Below are positions 1-7,377 of a stretch of DNA of 64,000 bases, in pieces; the stretch's first letter is position 1; each line of letters begins with the position of its first letter. The notes under the pieces were generated by a model. That model worked only from the letters and a program-made list of their open reading frames with translations. It was not told the DNA's origin and did not search any database. Made by a program: the position numbers and the translations under genes. The DNA comes from Streptomonospora alba (GTDB lineage Bacteria; Actinomycetota; Actinomycetes; Streptosporangiales; Streptosporangiaceae). The DNA lies in contig NZ_JROO01000026.1 of assembly GCF_000826685.1 (NCBI RefSeq), positions 59,772-123,771 on the forward strand, in the 5' to 3' direction.

Positions 1-2444
1 ACGTCGGCCAGCGCGGCGCGGATGCCCAGCCCGCCCTGCTGCGGCACCGGCTCCACCCTCCATTCGCGCTCGGAGCGGTTGACGTCTGTGCCCAGCACCG
101 GAACGCCGAAGCGGCGGGCGTCGTCGATGACGGCGCGGCGGGGGTACATGCCCGGGTCGTGGGTGAGGACCCCGGCGTAGAAGGCCGCCGGATGGTGCCG
201 CTTGAGCCACGCCGACTGGTAAGTGGGCAGCGCGAACGCCGCCGCGTGGGCCTTGCAGAACCCGAACGCGCCGAAGGAGGACAGGATCTGCCAGACCTCC
301 TCGACCGTCCGCTCGCTGTGGCCGCACTCGCCGGCCATGGCCGTGAAACGCCGGCGCACCTCCTCCTTGCCCGCGTCGGTGCCCAGCTGCCGGCGCATCG
401 CCTCGGCCTGGTCCAGCCCGCAGCCGGTCATGGCATGCAGCACCGCGATGACCTGCTCGTGGAAGACGACCACCCCGCCGGTATCGGCCAGCACCTCCCA
501 GAGCACCGGAGTGGGGGGCTCGGGCGCGCGCTCGCCGTCGCGCGCGGCGATGAAGGGGGTGATCATGTCGCTGTTGACCGGGCCGGGACGGAACAGGGAG
601 ATGTCGGCGATCAGATCGTCCATGCCCTCGGGGCGCAGCCGGCTGACGAGCTCGCGCTGGCCGGGCGACTCGATCTGGAAGCAGCCCAGCGTGGCCGAGG
701 AGCGGATCATCGCATAGGTCGCGGCGTCGTCGGCGGGCAGTGCGTCCACGTCGACGCACTCGCCCTCGGTGCGCTCGACCTCGGTCAGCGCGTGGGTCAT
801 GGCCGACTGCATGCGCACCCCGATGACGTCGAGCTTGATCAGCCCCATCTCCTCGACGTCGTTCTTGTCGTACTGGACCATGTCGTAGCCGATCCGGCTG
901 GGCTCCAGCGGTGCGCGGTCACGCAGCGAGGAGTCGGAGACGACGATGCCGCAGGGGTGCAGGGCGATGTGGCGGGGCAGTCCGTCCAGGCGCTCGGCCA
1001 GCCGGAACAGCGTCTCCACCGGGTAGTCGGACAGGCCGCCGGAGCGCAGTTCGGGCAGGTCGGCGCAGGCCTCGCGGATCTGGCGGGCGCGGATGTGCGG
1101 AAAAGCCTTGGCCAGCACGTCGATCTCGTGGGGCGGCACACCCATCACCGAGCCCACGTCGCGGATGGCGCTGCGCGCGCGGTAGGTCTCCATCATCGAC
1201 ACGCAGGCGGCGTCGGGGTAGGCGTCCAGGATCACCTGGTAGGCGTCCAGCCGGCGGGCCGACTCCACGTCCAGGTCGATGTCGGGCAGGCCGGTGCGGC
1301 TCTCGGCCAGAAAACGCTCCATCAGCAGCCCGTGGGCCAAGGGGTCCACCGCCGAGATCCCGATGAGGTGGTTGACCAGGCTTCCGGCGCCCGAGCCGCG
1401 GATGGAGCAGCGGATGCCGTGCTCGCGGATGCGGTGGGCGATGTCGGCGACGGTGAGGAAGTAGGCGGAGAAGCCTTTGCGTTCGATGACCTCCAGTTCG
1501 CGGGCCAACCGGGCGCGTGCGCGCGTGTCGCCCTCCAGGCCCGACCTGGCCATGCCCTCCCGGCAGGCCAGCCACAGCCGGTCGCGGGCGCCGGGGATCC
1601 CGGGCAGGTGGTGGCGGTCCATACCCAGGTCGGCGCCGGACTCCAGGCTGCAGGAGGCGGCCAGGGCGCGGGTGTGGGCCAGCAGCCGCCGCACGGCGGT
1701 GCGGTCGGGGCCGCAGATGCGTTCGGCGACACCGGTCATCTCCGCGGTGCCCTTCAGGTAGGCCTGGGAACCGCAGGGCTCGGGCGGCGGCCCGCCGCCG
1801 GGCAGCCAGCGCCGCGCCTCGTCCAGGACGCGGGCGACCTCGGCGCCGGAGCGCTCGGGGTAGCGCACGGCGTTGCTCAGCACCGCCAGGGTGCGGGTCT
1901 CCTCGGCCAGCCGCAGCATCGCGGTGGCCCGGCGGTGCTGGGCGGGCCCGTAGTGGTCGACCAGTTCGACGGCGGTCTCGGCGGACTCGCGCCAGCGCTG
2001 CAGGCACCGGCGGGCGCGTTCCATGTGGTGCTCGGCCGCCGCCAGCCCGACGTCGGACTCGGGTCCGGCGAGCACGACCAGGCCTTCGGCGTGCTCGGCC
2101 ACCATCGCATGCGAGACGGCGGGCACTCCGCGCGTCCCGGCGGCGTGGGCGGCGCTGACCAGCCGGCACAGGGAGGCCCAACCGCGTCGGCCGCGGGCCA
2201 GCACCACCACCCGGCCGCCCTCGGGCGCGGCCACGGCCAGGTCGGCGCCCAGCACAGGCCGGATTCCGGCCCGCTCGCAGGCGCGCACGTGCTTGACGGC
2301 GCCGTAGAGGCCGTCGCGGTCGGTCAGCGCGAGCATGTCCATGCCCGTCTCGGCCGCGCGCTCGGCCAGCGCCTGCGGAGGCGCGGTGCCGTGGCGCGCC
2401 GACGCCGCGGAGGCGGTGTGCAGGTGGGCGAAGGCGTCGGCCAT
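1..2444 (-). CDS. dnaE2: Error-prone DNA polymerase III alpha subunit, DnaE2/ImuC type (3' end off the window)
   Basis: Family C replicative-type polymerase used in damage-tolerant (mutagenic) synthesis. The visible 814 codons begin with a PHP domain (LHTASAASARHG near residues 8-19, LALTDRD near 35) and reach the palm, where LPDIDLDVES near residues 385-394 carries the catalytic aspartates. GFCKAHAAAFALPTYQSAWL and GVLTHDPGMYP near the visible end are typical of DnaE2 rather than the essential DnaE1. The ATG start has GGGAGG nine bases upstream. About 300-400 C-terminal residues lie beyond the left edge. A LexA-type box lies 117 bases upstream, so SOS induction is likely. No imuA or imuB is visible upstream, where such genes often sit. 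Confidence 0.9.
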   Translation of the reverse strand, partial: MADAFAHLHTASAASARHGTAPPQALAERAAETGMDMLALTDRDGLYGAVKHVRACERAGIRPVLGADLAVAAPEGGRVVVLARGRRGWASLCRLVSAAHAAGTRGVPAVSHAMVAEHAEGLVVLAGPESDVGLAAAEHHMERARRCLQRWRESAETAVELVDHYGPAQHRRATAMLRLAEETRTLAVLSNAVRYPERSGAEVARVLDEARRWLPGGGPPPEPCGSQAYLKGTAEMTGVAERICGPDRTAVRRLLAHTRALAASCSLESGADLGMDRHHLPGIPGARDRLWLACREGMARSGLEGDTRARARLARELEVIERKGFSAYFLTVADIAHRIREHGIRCSIRGSGAGSLVNHLIGISAVDPLAHGLLMERFLAESRTGLPDIDLDVESARRLDAYQVILDAYPDAACVSMMETYRARSAIRDVGSVMGVPPHEIDVLAKAFPHIRARQIREACADLPELRSGGLSDYPVETLFRLAERLDGLPRHIALHPCGIVVSDSSLRDRAPLEPSRIGYDMVQYDKNDVEEMGLIKLDVIGVRMQSAMTHALTEVERTEGECVDVDALPADDAATYAMIRSSATLGCFQIESPGQRELVSRLRPEGMDDLIADISLFRPGPVNSDMITPFIAARDGERAPEPPTPVLWEVLADTGGVVVFHEQVIAVLHAMTGCGLDQAEAMRRQLGTDAGKEEVRRRFTAMAGECGHSERTVEEVWQILSSFGAFGFCKAHAAAFALPTYQSAWLKRHHPAAFYAGVLTHDPGMYPRRAVIDDARRFGVPVLGTDVNRSEREWRVEPVPQQGGLGIRAALAD

Positions 2445-2494
2445 CAGCGGCGGCCTCCCGGGCGCGCCGCGGTGGCGGCGAGTGCTGCGGTCAT
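2444..2494 (-). CDS. Possible 16-codon leader ORF coupled to dnaE2
   Basis: A short frame in the dnaE2 leader: ATG preceded by a G-run (GGGGGGA), 16 sense codons, and a TGA that overlaps the dnaE2 ATG as TGATG. The encoded peptide is Ala/Arg-rich (MTAALAATAARPGGRR). The overlap would allow termination-reinitiation coupling. It could equally be a chance frame in GC-rich leader DNA. Confidence 0.25.
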   Translation of the reverse strand: MTAALAATAARPGGRR

Positions 2495-2560
2495 GGATCC
2501 CCCCGTTGCCGCGGCCAGAGCTGGGCAGTCGGTGCCGCGCCCGGGGAAGACAGGCCGAAA

Positions 2561-2582
2561 TCGAACTCGTGTACGAATGCTA
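2561..2582 (-). promoter_or_regulatory. LexA/SOS box and -10 element for dnaE2
   Basis: TCGAACTCGTGTACGA at 2561-2576 matches the actinobacterial SOS box TCGAAC-N4-GTTCGA with one mismatch. On the minus strand a TAGCAT -10 element (2577-2582) abuts it, so bound LexA would cover the transcription start. Position and spacing fit direct SOS repression of dnaE2. Confidence 0.75.
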
Positions 2583-2693
2583 CCGCACGGATGATCATGG
2601 ATAAAACCATGAGCAGGGCAAATCACGGTCGTCGTCGAGGCGGCGGCCGCACACGGCGCGGCGGCCGGGGGTTTCGGTCAGACCGGCGCCACG

Positions 2694-2804
2694 ATGGAGA
2701 TGCGCCCCGAGCGGCGCCCCGCCACCGGCGCCGGCGTCGCGGCCCTGCACGAGCGTCTGCGACGCATCGAGGAGCTGCTGGACCAGAGGTGCCCCCACAG
2801 GTGA
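2694..2804 (+). CDS. Possible small protein, 36 aa
   Basis: A 36-codon frame starting ATG GAG ATG and ending at TGA just inside the inverted repeat upstream of the MntR-type gene. Third positions are almost all G or C, and the second half (LHERLRRIEELLDQR) would form a charged amphipathic helix. The same codon bias continues upstream of the ATG for about 25 codons without a start, so it may be the remnant of a longer gene. No convincing ribosome binding site. Confidence 0.25.
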   Translation: MEMRPERRPATGAGVAALHERLRRIEELLDQRCPHR

Positions 2805-2837
2805 GCGACCGCTCACCCGCGCCCGGCGCGATACCGT
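2800..2837 (+). promoter_or_regulatory. Perfect 8-bp dyad and -10 upstream of the MntR-type regulator
   Basis: GGTGAGCGACCGCTCACC (2800-2817) is a perfect 8-bp inverted repeat with a 2-bp spacer. It covers the -35 region of a promoter whose -10 is TACCGT (2832-2837), leaving about 7 bases to the ATG at 2845, so the transcript may be leaderless. The dyad does not resemble the IdeR iron box. Autoregulation by the downstream gene or control by another dimeric repressor are both possible. Confidence 0.45.
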
Positions 2838-2844
2838 GGCGACC

Positions 2845-3552
2845 ATGGAGAACGCATCCGAGCGGCCGTCCACCTCGGTCGAGGACTACGTCAAGGTCAT
2901 CTACGACCTGCAGGAACGCGGTTCCGGCCCGGTGACGATCTCGGCGATGGCCGAGCGGCTCTCGGTGTCCAACTCCTCGGTCTCGGGGATGCTGCGCAAG
3001 CTCGGCGAACTGGGGCTGGTGTCCCACCGCCGCTACGGAGACGTGCAGCTGACGGAGACCGGCGACAAGGCCGCGCTGGCCGTCCTGCGCCGCCACCGCC
3101 TGCTGGAGACCTACCTGGTCGAGGCGCTGGGCTACTCCTGGGACGAGGTCCACGACGAGGCCGAGATCCTCGAGCACGTGGTCTCCGACCGGTTCGTCGA
3201 CCGCATCGCCGCCTACCTGGGCCATCCCGCGGTCGACCCGCACGGCGACCCCATCCCCACCCGCGAGGGCGACGTGCCCGAGCGCGAGACCCAGCTGCTG
3301 TCCGCGGCCGAGGCGGGGACCACGGGAGTCATCGTGCGGGTCAACGACTCCGACCCCGACCTGCTGCGCCACCTCGCCGAGCAGGACATCGGCATCGGCA
3401 TGCGCATCGAGCTGGTGGAGCGCCGGCCCTTCGGCGGCCCGCTGATCGTGCGCACAGGCACCTCCGGTGATCAGCGCGAGCAGGCCCTGGGCCTGCTCGC
3501 CGCCGAGGCCCTGTGGATCGCTCCGGCCTCCGTGCAGGAGGGGCGGGGCTGA
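2845..3552 (+). CDS. DtxR/MntR-family metal-dependent transcriptional regulator
   Basis: A 235-residue DNA-binding repressor expected to sense Mn(II) or Fe(II). Residues about 8-65 form the winged helix (SVEDYVKVIYDLQE, then the helix pair around RLSVSNSSVSGMLRKL). About 66-140 hold the dimer and metal-binding helices, and about 150-225 an SH3-like/FeoA domain. The spacing and the wing sequence RYGDVQLTETG look more like manganese-type MntR than IdeR. A GTG at 2836 is an alternative start, but ATG 2845 fits the family N-terminus and a leaderless promoter. A Mn/Fe-type ABC importer lies 7 kb downstream and is a plausible target (inference). Confidence 0.85.
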   Translation: MENASERPSTSVEDYVKVIYDLQERGSGPVTISAMAERLSVSNSSVSGMLRKLGELGLVSHRRYGDVQLTETGDKAALAVLRRHRLLETYLVEALGYSWDEVHDEAEILEHVVSDRFVDRIAAYLGHPAVDPHGDPIPTREGDVPERETQLLSAAEAGTTGVIVRVNDSDPDLLRHLAEQDIGIGMRIELVERRPFGGPLIVRTGTSGDQREQALGLLAAEALWIAPASVQEGRG

Positions 3553-3605
3553 CAAGGGGACCGCCACCACGCCCGACGCTCTCCGTCGCCCGCGCCGCCT
3601 GTGTG

Positions 3606-4601
3606 TCAGACGGGCAGGTGGCGCATCTGCGGTTCGGGGTAGCGCTCGCCCGCGGCCGCGCCCGGCGGCACGGCGCTTTCGAGTTCGGCGACCTCTTCCC
3701 GCGACAGCTCGACGTCCAGCGCGCCCAGCGCCTCGGAGAGCCGGTCGCGCCGGCGCGCGCCGACCAGCGGTACGACGTCCTCGCCGCGCGCGGCCACCCA
3801 GGCGATAGCGGCCTGAGCCGGTGTGATGCCCTTGTCCTGGGCCACAGCGCCCAGCGCCTCGGCCAGGCTCAGGTTGTGGCGCAGGTTCTCGCCCTGGAAA
3901 CGCGGGCTGCGGGCGCGGAAGTCGTCGGCCGCCAAGCCGCGCTCGCTGCTCCAGTGGCCCGACAGCAGCCCGCGTGAGAGCACACCGTAGGCGGTCACCC
4001 CGATGCCCAGTTCGCGGGCGGTGGGCAGGATCTCGTCCTCGATGCCGCGGGAGATCAGCGAGTACTCGAACTGCAGGTCGCAGATGGGATGCACGGCGGC
4101 GGCACGGCGCAGCGTCTCGGCGCCGACCTCGGAAAGCCCGATGTGGCGCACATAGCCGGCCTCGACCATTTCGGCGATGGCGCCCACGGTCTCCTCGATC
4201 GGCACCCGGGGGTCGAGGCGGGCCGGGCGGTAGACGTCGATGTGATCGGTGCCCAGGCGGCGCAGCGAGTAGGCGAGGAAGTTGCGGACCGCCTCGGGAC
4301 GGGCGTCATAGCCCACCCATGATCCGTCGGGGCCGCGCATCCCGCCGAACTTCACACTGATGACCGCGTTGCCGCGGTCGCGCTCCTTCAGCGCGTCGCG
4401 CAGCAGCATCTCGTTGTCGCCCATGCCGTAGAAGTCACCGGTGTCGAGCAGGGTGATTCCGGCGTCCAGGGCGCTGTGCACGGTGGCGATCGCCTCGGTG
4501 CGGTCGGTCGGACCGTAGAGGTCGGACATGCCCATCATGCCCAGCCCCAGGGTCGACACCCGCGGGCCGGTGCTGCCGAGGCGGCGTGTCTCCATGGTCA
4601 C
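3606..4601 (-). CDS. Aldo/keto reductase with a non-canonical active site
   Basis: NADPH-type (alpha/beta)8 barrel oxidoreductase, 331 residues, normal length. Asp53, Tyr58 (DTGDFYG) and Lys84 (SVKFGG) of the catalytic tetrad are present. The position aligned with the usual catalytic histidine is Ala127, in YRPARLD. That sequence recurs in a known AKR subgroup, so it is probably not a mutation. The GTG start has AAGGAG seven bases upstream; an in-frame ATG is two codons later. Divergent from the F420-type gene, with a long operator between them. Substrate unknown. Confidence 0.85.
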   Translation of the reverse strand: MTMETRRLGSTGPRVSTLGLGMMGMSDLYGPTDRTEAIATVHSALDAGITLLDTGDFYGMGDNEMLLRDALKERDRGNAVISVKFGGMRGPDGSWVGYDARPEAVRNFLAYSLRRLGTDHIDVYRPARLDPRVPIEETVGAIAEMVEAGYVRHIGLSEVGAETLRRAAAVHPICDLQFEYSLISRGIEDEILPTARELGIGVTAYGVLSRGLLSGHWSSERGLAADDFRARSPRFQGENLRHNLSLAEALGAVAQDKGITPAQAAIAWVAARGEDVVPLVGARRRDRLSEALGALDVELSREEVAELESAVPPGAAAGERYPEPQMRHLPV

Positions 4602-4620
4602 AGTAGGACTCCTTGATTGT

Positions 4621-4650
4621 TCGTCGATAACGTCTATCCGTTAACGACGA
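4621..4650. promoter_or_regulatory. 12-bp inverted repeat operator in the AKR/LLM divergent region
   Basis: TCGTCGATAACG (4621-4632), a 6-bp spacer, then CGTTAACGACGA (4639-4650): twelve-base arms with one mismatched pair. It sits in an AT-rich island 20 bases upstream of the aldo/keto reductase start and covers its probable promoter. Size and symmetry fit a TetR- or MarR-type dimer. No regulator gene is adjacent, so the repressor must be encoded elsewhere. Confidence 0.55.
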
Positions 4651-4870
4651 TACATTATCATTGGTAACAAACAAAGGGTTTCGGTGATTGTGGACGTCGG
4701 AGTGCTGACACCGCAGCCGGGCGGCTACCTGCGTCGGAGCCTCGGCGACGCCCGGTCCCGCCGCGTCCGCCGGGCCCTGATCGCTTTGCGGCGGGGCCGG
4801 GCGCTGATTCGATGGGCGCGGACGACACACGCACCCGAGGACTCGGGCGCACCACGGTAAGGAAGCCGCC

Positions 4871-5743
4871 ATGCGTATCGGTATCCAGATTCCCCGCTTC
4901 ACCAGTGCCGGCAGCCCTGAGCACATCGGCCCGGCCTTCGCCCGCACCGCGCGCGAAGCCGACCAGGCGGGGCTGTCCAGCCTGTGGGTGATGGACCACT
5001 TGTGGCAGATCGAAATGGTCGGCGCCGTCGAGGAGCCCATGCTGGAGGGCTACTCGGCGCTCTCCTACGCCGCCGGGGTGACCGAGAACATCACCCTGGG
5101 CACGCTCGTCACCGGCGCCGTCTACCGCCACCCCGGCATGCTCGTCAAAAGCGTCACCACCCTGGACGTGCTCTCGGGCGGGCGCGCCTGGCTGGGGATC
5201 GGGGCCGCGTGGTTCGAGGGCGAGGCGCTCGGGCTGGGGTTGCCCTTCCCGCCCACGGCCGAGCGCTTCGAGCGCTTGGAGGAGACGCTGCAGATCGCTC
5301 AGCGCATGTGGTCGGACGACGAGAGCCCGTACCACGGCAGGCACTACCGGCTGGAGCGCCCGCTGAACTCCCCGGCCTCGGTGCAGCGGCCGCACCCGCC
5401 GATCCTCATCGGCGGGGGAGGGGAGAAGAAGACGCTGCGCTACGTCGCCAAGTACGGCGACGCCTGCAACCTCTTCGCCGGTCCCGACCTGGAGCACAAG
5501 CTGGGCGTGCTGCGCGAGCACTGCGCCGCCGAGGGCCGTGACTATGCGGAGATCGAGAAGACCTCCCTGGCGATGGTGGGGCCCGACAGCAGTGTCGACC
5601 AGGTCGTCGACGAGTGCGGCCGCCTCGCCGAACTGGGGATCGACCACGCCATCTGCACCGGCTACACCGACGCCGAGGGCGCCGCCGCCTTCCTCGGACG
5701 CGTCGCCGAGCAGGCCGCGGCCATCACCCCGGCGGGCCGCTGA
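4871..5743 (+). CDS. LLM-class F420-dependent oxidoreductase
   Basis: Luciferase-like TIM-barrel oxidoreductase, 290 residues, of the actinobacterial F420-using type. The start MRIGIQIPRF, the WVMDHLWQ segment near residue 40, the central GRAWLGIGAAWFEGE segment and IGGGGEKKTLR near 180-190 are family hallmarks of cofactor and phosphate contacts. The ATG has AAGGAAG about six bases upstream. Substrate cannot be read from the sequence. It is divergent from the aldo/keto reductase and may share its control. A very strong hairpin follows it. Confidence 0.85.
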   Translation: MRIGIQIPRFTSAGSPEHIGPAFARTAREADQAGLSSLWVMDHLWQIEMVGAVEEPMLEGYSALSYAAGVTENITLGTLVTGAVYRHPGMLVKSVTTLDVLSGGRAWLGIGAAWFEGEALGLGLPFPPTAERFERLEETLQIAQRMWSDDESPYHGRHYRLERPLNSPASVQRPHPPILIGGGGEKKTLRYVAKYGDACNLFAGPDLEHKLGVLREHCAAEGRDYAEIEKTSLAMVGPDSSVDQVVDECGRLAELGIDHAICTGYTDAEGAAAFLGRVAEQAAAITPAGR

Positions 5744-5870
5744 CGACCGCCTCGCGCGGGGCGCACCGGCCGGTTCCGCACTCCGGCACCCGCGGAGCCG
5801 GCCGGGCCGCGCGCCGAGCCGGGCCGACGGTGAATGGCAGAGGCGGCGGCGGGTAGTCGGCGGGTGCACG

Positions 5871-5926
5871 CCCGGTGCCGTGAGCCGCGTCTACGCAGCC
5901 GCGCCGACGCGGCTCACGGCACCGGG
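5871..5926. terminator. Perfect 21-bp inverted repeat (terminator or leader hairpin)
   Basis: Arms at 5871-5891 and 5906-5926 are perfectly complementary over 21 bases around a 14-base loop. It lies 127 bases after the F420-type oxidoreductase and only 27 bases before the DUF2795 start codon, with no T-tract. It could end the upstream transcript, form a leader structure of the DUF2795 mRNA, or both. Confidence 0.6.
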
Positions 5927-5953
5927 GCAGCGGCCGAGCGAAAGGAGCGCCCG

Positions 5954-6289
5954 ATGGCGGCACTGCACGACGTCGAAGGGCTGAAGCAGATCCTGTCCGG
6001 TCTGGACTTTCCCGTGGGCAAGGACCGGATCGTGGAGTACGCCCAGGAGCAGGGCGCCGACCGGTTCCTCCTCAGCGCCCTTCAGGCCATGCCCCCGGCG
6101 GACTTCAACGAGCCCAACCAGGTCCTGCGGGCCGTGCCCCAGGACGAGCTCGGCGGGCAGAAGCGCGACGAGTCCGACCGCGCCCAGCAGCGCCGGCACC
6201 ACACCAAGCCCGGCGTATCCGAGCGGGCCAAGGAGGCCGGGCCGGTCAACCCCATCGAGGAGGAGCTCGGCGAGAACCGCGGCTCCTGA
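5954..6289 (+). CDS. DUF2795 domain protein
   Basis: A 111-residue soluble protein. Residues about 5-65 match the DUF2795 pattern (LKQILSGLDFPVGKD, then GADRFLLSALQAMPPADFNEPNQVLRAV), a small helical domain common in actinobacteria with no known biochemical role. The C-terminal 45 residues are charged and probably disordered. The ATG has AAAGGAG eight bases upstream. The frame is open further upstream, but that part runs through the 21-bp hairpin and is unlikely to be translated. Confidence 0.8.
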   Translation: MAALHDVEGLKQILSGLDFPVGKDRIVEYAQEQGADRFLLSALQAMPPADFNEPNQVLRAVPQDELGGQKRDESDRAQQRRHHTKPGVSERAKEAGPVNPIEEELGENRGS

Positions 6290-6329
6290 CCGGCCTGCGG
6301 CGGCCGGCCCCGGGCCCGGGCGGGGCCGC

Positions 6330-7022
6330 TCAGGCCCGCCGGGCGCGCGCGGCGATCGGGCAGTCGCCGCAGACCCCGCCGCCGGGGATGCGGTAGTACA
6401 GGCAGCACGTCGCGCGGGTGAACACCGCGGGTCCCGCGTCGCCGGGCCCGGTGGGGGAGTAGGCGCCCAGGCCGCGCAGCGGCGGCCGCTCAAGCAGCAG
6501 GCGCACCAGCGCGAACGCGTCCTCGGCGAGCCCGGGGCGGTCCGCCGCCAGCGCCGCCGCGGCCCCGGCCAGGGCGGAGGCCGCGTCGCCGTAGAGCAGC
6601 CGCGGTGCCAGGCGCACCCGCGCGCGCAGCGTCTGGGCCGCGGGCACCAGCACAGCCGTCACCACGTGCTCGGCCACGAGGTCGGCGGCCGCCTCGGCGC
6701 GCGGGCGGTCTCCGGAGGCGGCGGCACCCGCGCCCTCGCCCAGTGCCAGATGCAGCCGACCTCCGGACACGCGCCAGCGCAGCGCGGCGGGCGGCGCGAC
6801 GATGCCGTGGCACAGCGCCGCGGCCACCTGGGGCGAGAGCAGCCGCGAGGCCAGGCCCTGGTAGCCGAGGGAGGCCGCCGCCCGCGGTTCGACGTCCTCC
6901 ACCGGACGGCCGGCCGCGGTCGCGAGCCCGGCGCGCACGGACGCGATCTCGGTGTCGACCAGGTCGGCGCGCCACAGGTCGGCAAGGGGGCGCCGGGTTC
7001 CCGGAGCGGAGCCGGTCTCCAC
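6330..7022 (-). CDS. FhuF-like (2Fe-2S) ferric-siderophore reductase family protein
   Basis: The C-terminal motif CC-x10-C-x2-C (CCLYYRIPGGGVCGDC) is the [2Fe-2S] ligand set of the FhuF family, which reduces ferric siderophores in the cytoplasm. The frame with coding character extends upstream of the first usable GTG (7022) to about 7088 (LTIDPALRAALVDVGAVNAFF), so about 22 N-terminal residues may be missing from this call. Upstream of 7088 the sequence is the end of an IS200/IS605 scar, so the native start may have been replaced. The only candidate there is a CTG at 7088. Iron-siderophore genes lie 1.4 kb away. Confidence 0.75.
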   Translation of the reverse strand: METGSAPGTRRPLADLWRADLVDTEIASVRAGLATAAGRPVEDVEPRAAASLGYQGLASRLLSPQVAAALCHGIVAPPAALRWRVSGGRLHLALGEGAGAAASGDRPRAEAAADLVAEHVVTAVLVPAAQTLRARVRLAPRLLYGDAASALAGAAAALAADRPGLAEDAFALVRLLLERPPLRGLGAYSPTGPGDAGPAVFTRATCCLYYRIPGGGVCGDCPIAARARRA

Positions 7023-7097
7023 GGCGAAGAAGGCGTTGACGGCGCCGACGTCGACCAGCGCCGCCCGCAGTGCGGGATCGATGGTCAGTGCCTCCGG

Positions 7098-7377
7098 TTG
7101 ACTTCCTCCCCCTCCTGAAGGAGGGGGATTCCGACCGTCCCCGAGGGAACGGTTCCGCTTACGCGGACTGCCTCACGGCAGCGGTTTCCTGTTTCGTCGC
7201 CGACCGCGGACGGGCGAACCCGTACCGTCTCACATCAGCTCCCCAGGCCTCACCCGGGAGTCTCTCCCGGGCTGCGACTCGACCAGCCGCACCGATGTCC
7301 GGCGTCGAACCGGGAGAAGTGCCGGTTGCCTGCCCGGATTCCTCCCCGGCCACAAGGCCTGGGCATCCTCCGGGAAG
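7098..7377 (-). mobile_element. IS200/IS605-family (TnpB-type) right-end relic with omega-RNA-like segment
   Basis: The minus strand carries the usual 3' end of a TnpB element: the last codons of tnpB, a GC-rich structured stretch, then a terminal hairpin (7108-7127; CCCCCTCCT and AGGAGGGGG arms with a 2-base loop) and the end sequence GGAAGTCAA at about 7098. This is the part that would give the omega (reRNA) scaffold. The left end and most of tnpB are gone and the neighbouring MHYT gene is intact, so this is a decayed scar. Identification rests on remembered family patterns, not on a search. Confidence 0.65.
7159..7353 (-). pseudogene. TnpB C-terminal remnant
   Basis: A 64-codon frame ending TAA at 7159. 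Its last 40 residues (AWGADVRRYGFARPRSATKQ and following) resemble the variable tail after the zinc finger of actinobacterial TnpB proteins. The first 20 or so do not, suggesting deletion or frameshift within the relic. The RuvC catalytic residues and the zinc finger are absent, so no nuclease can be made. Confidence 0.5.

Noticed and set aside
159..2594. 811-codon open frame on the plus strand opposite dnaE2
   Set aside because: Shadow of the GC3-rich dnaE2 gene: low-complexity Ala/Gly/Val/Arg composition, no family motifs, while the minus strand has complete polymerase motifs.
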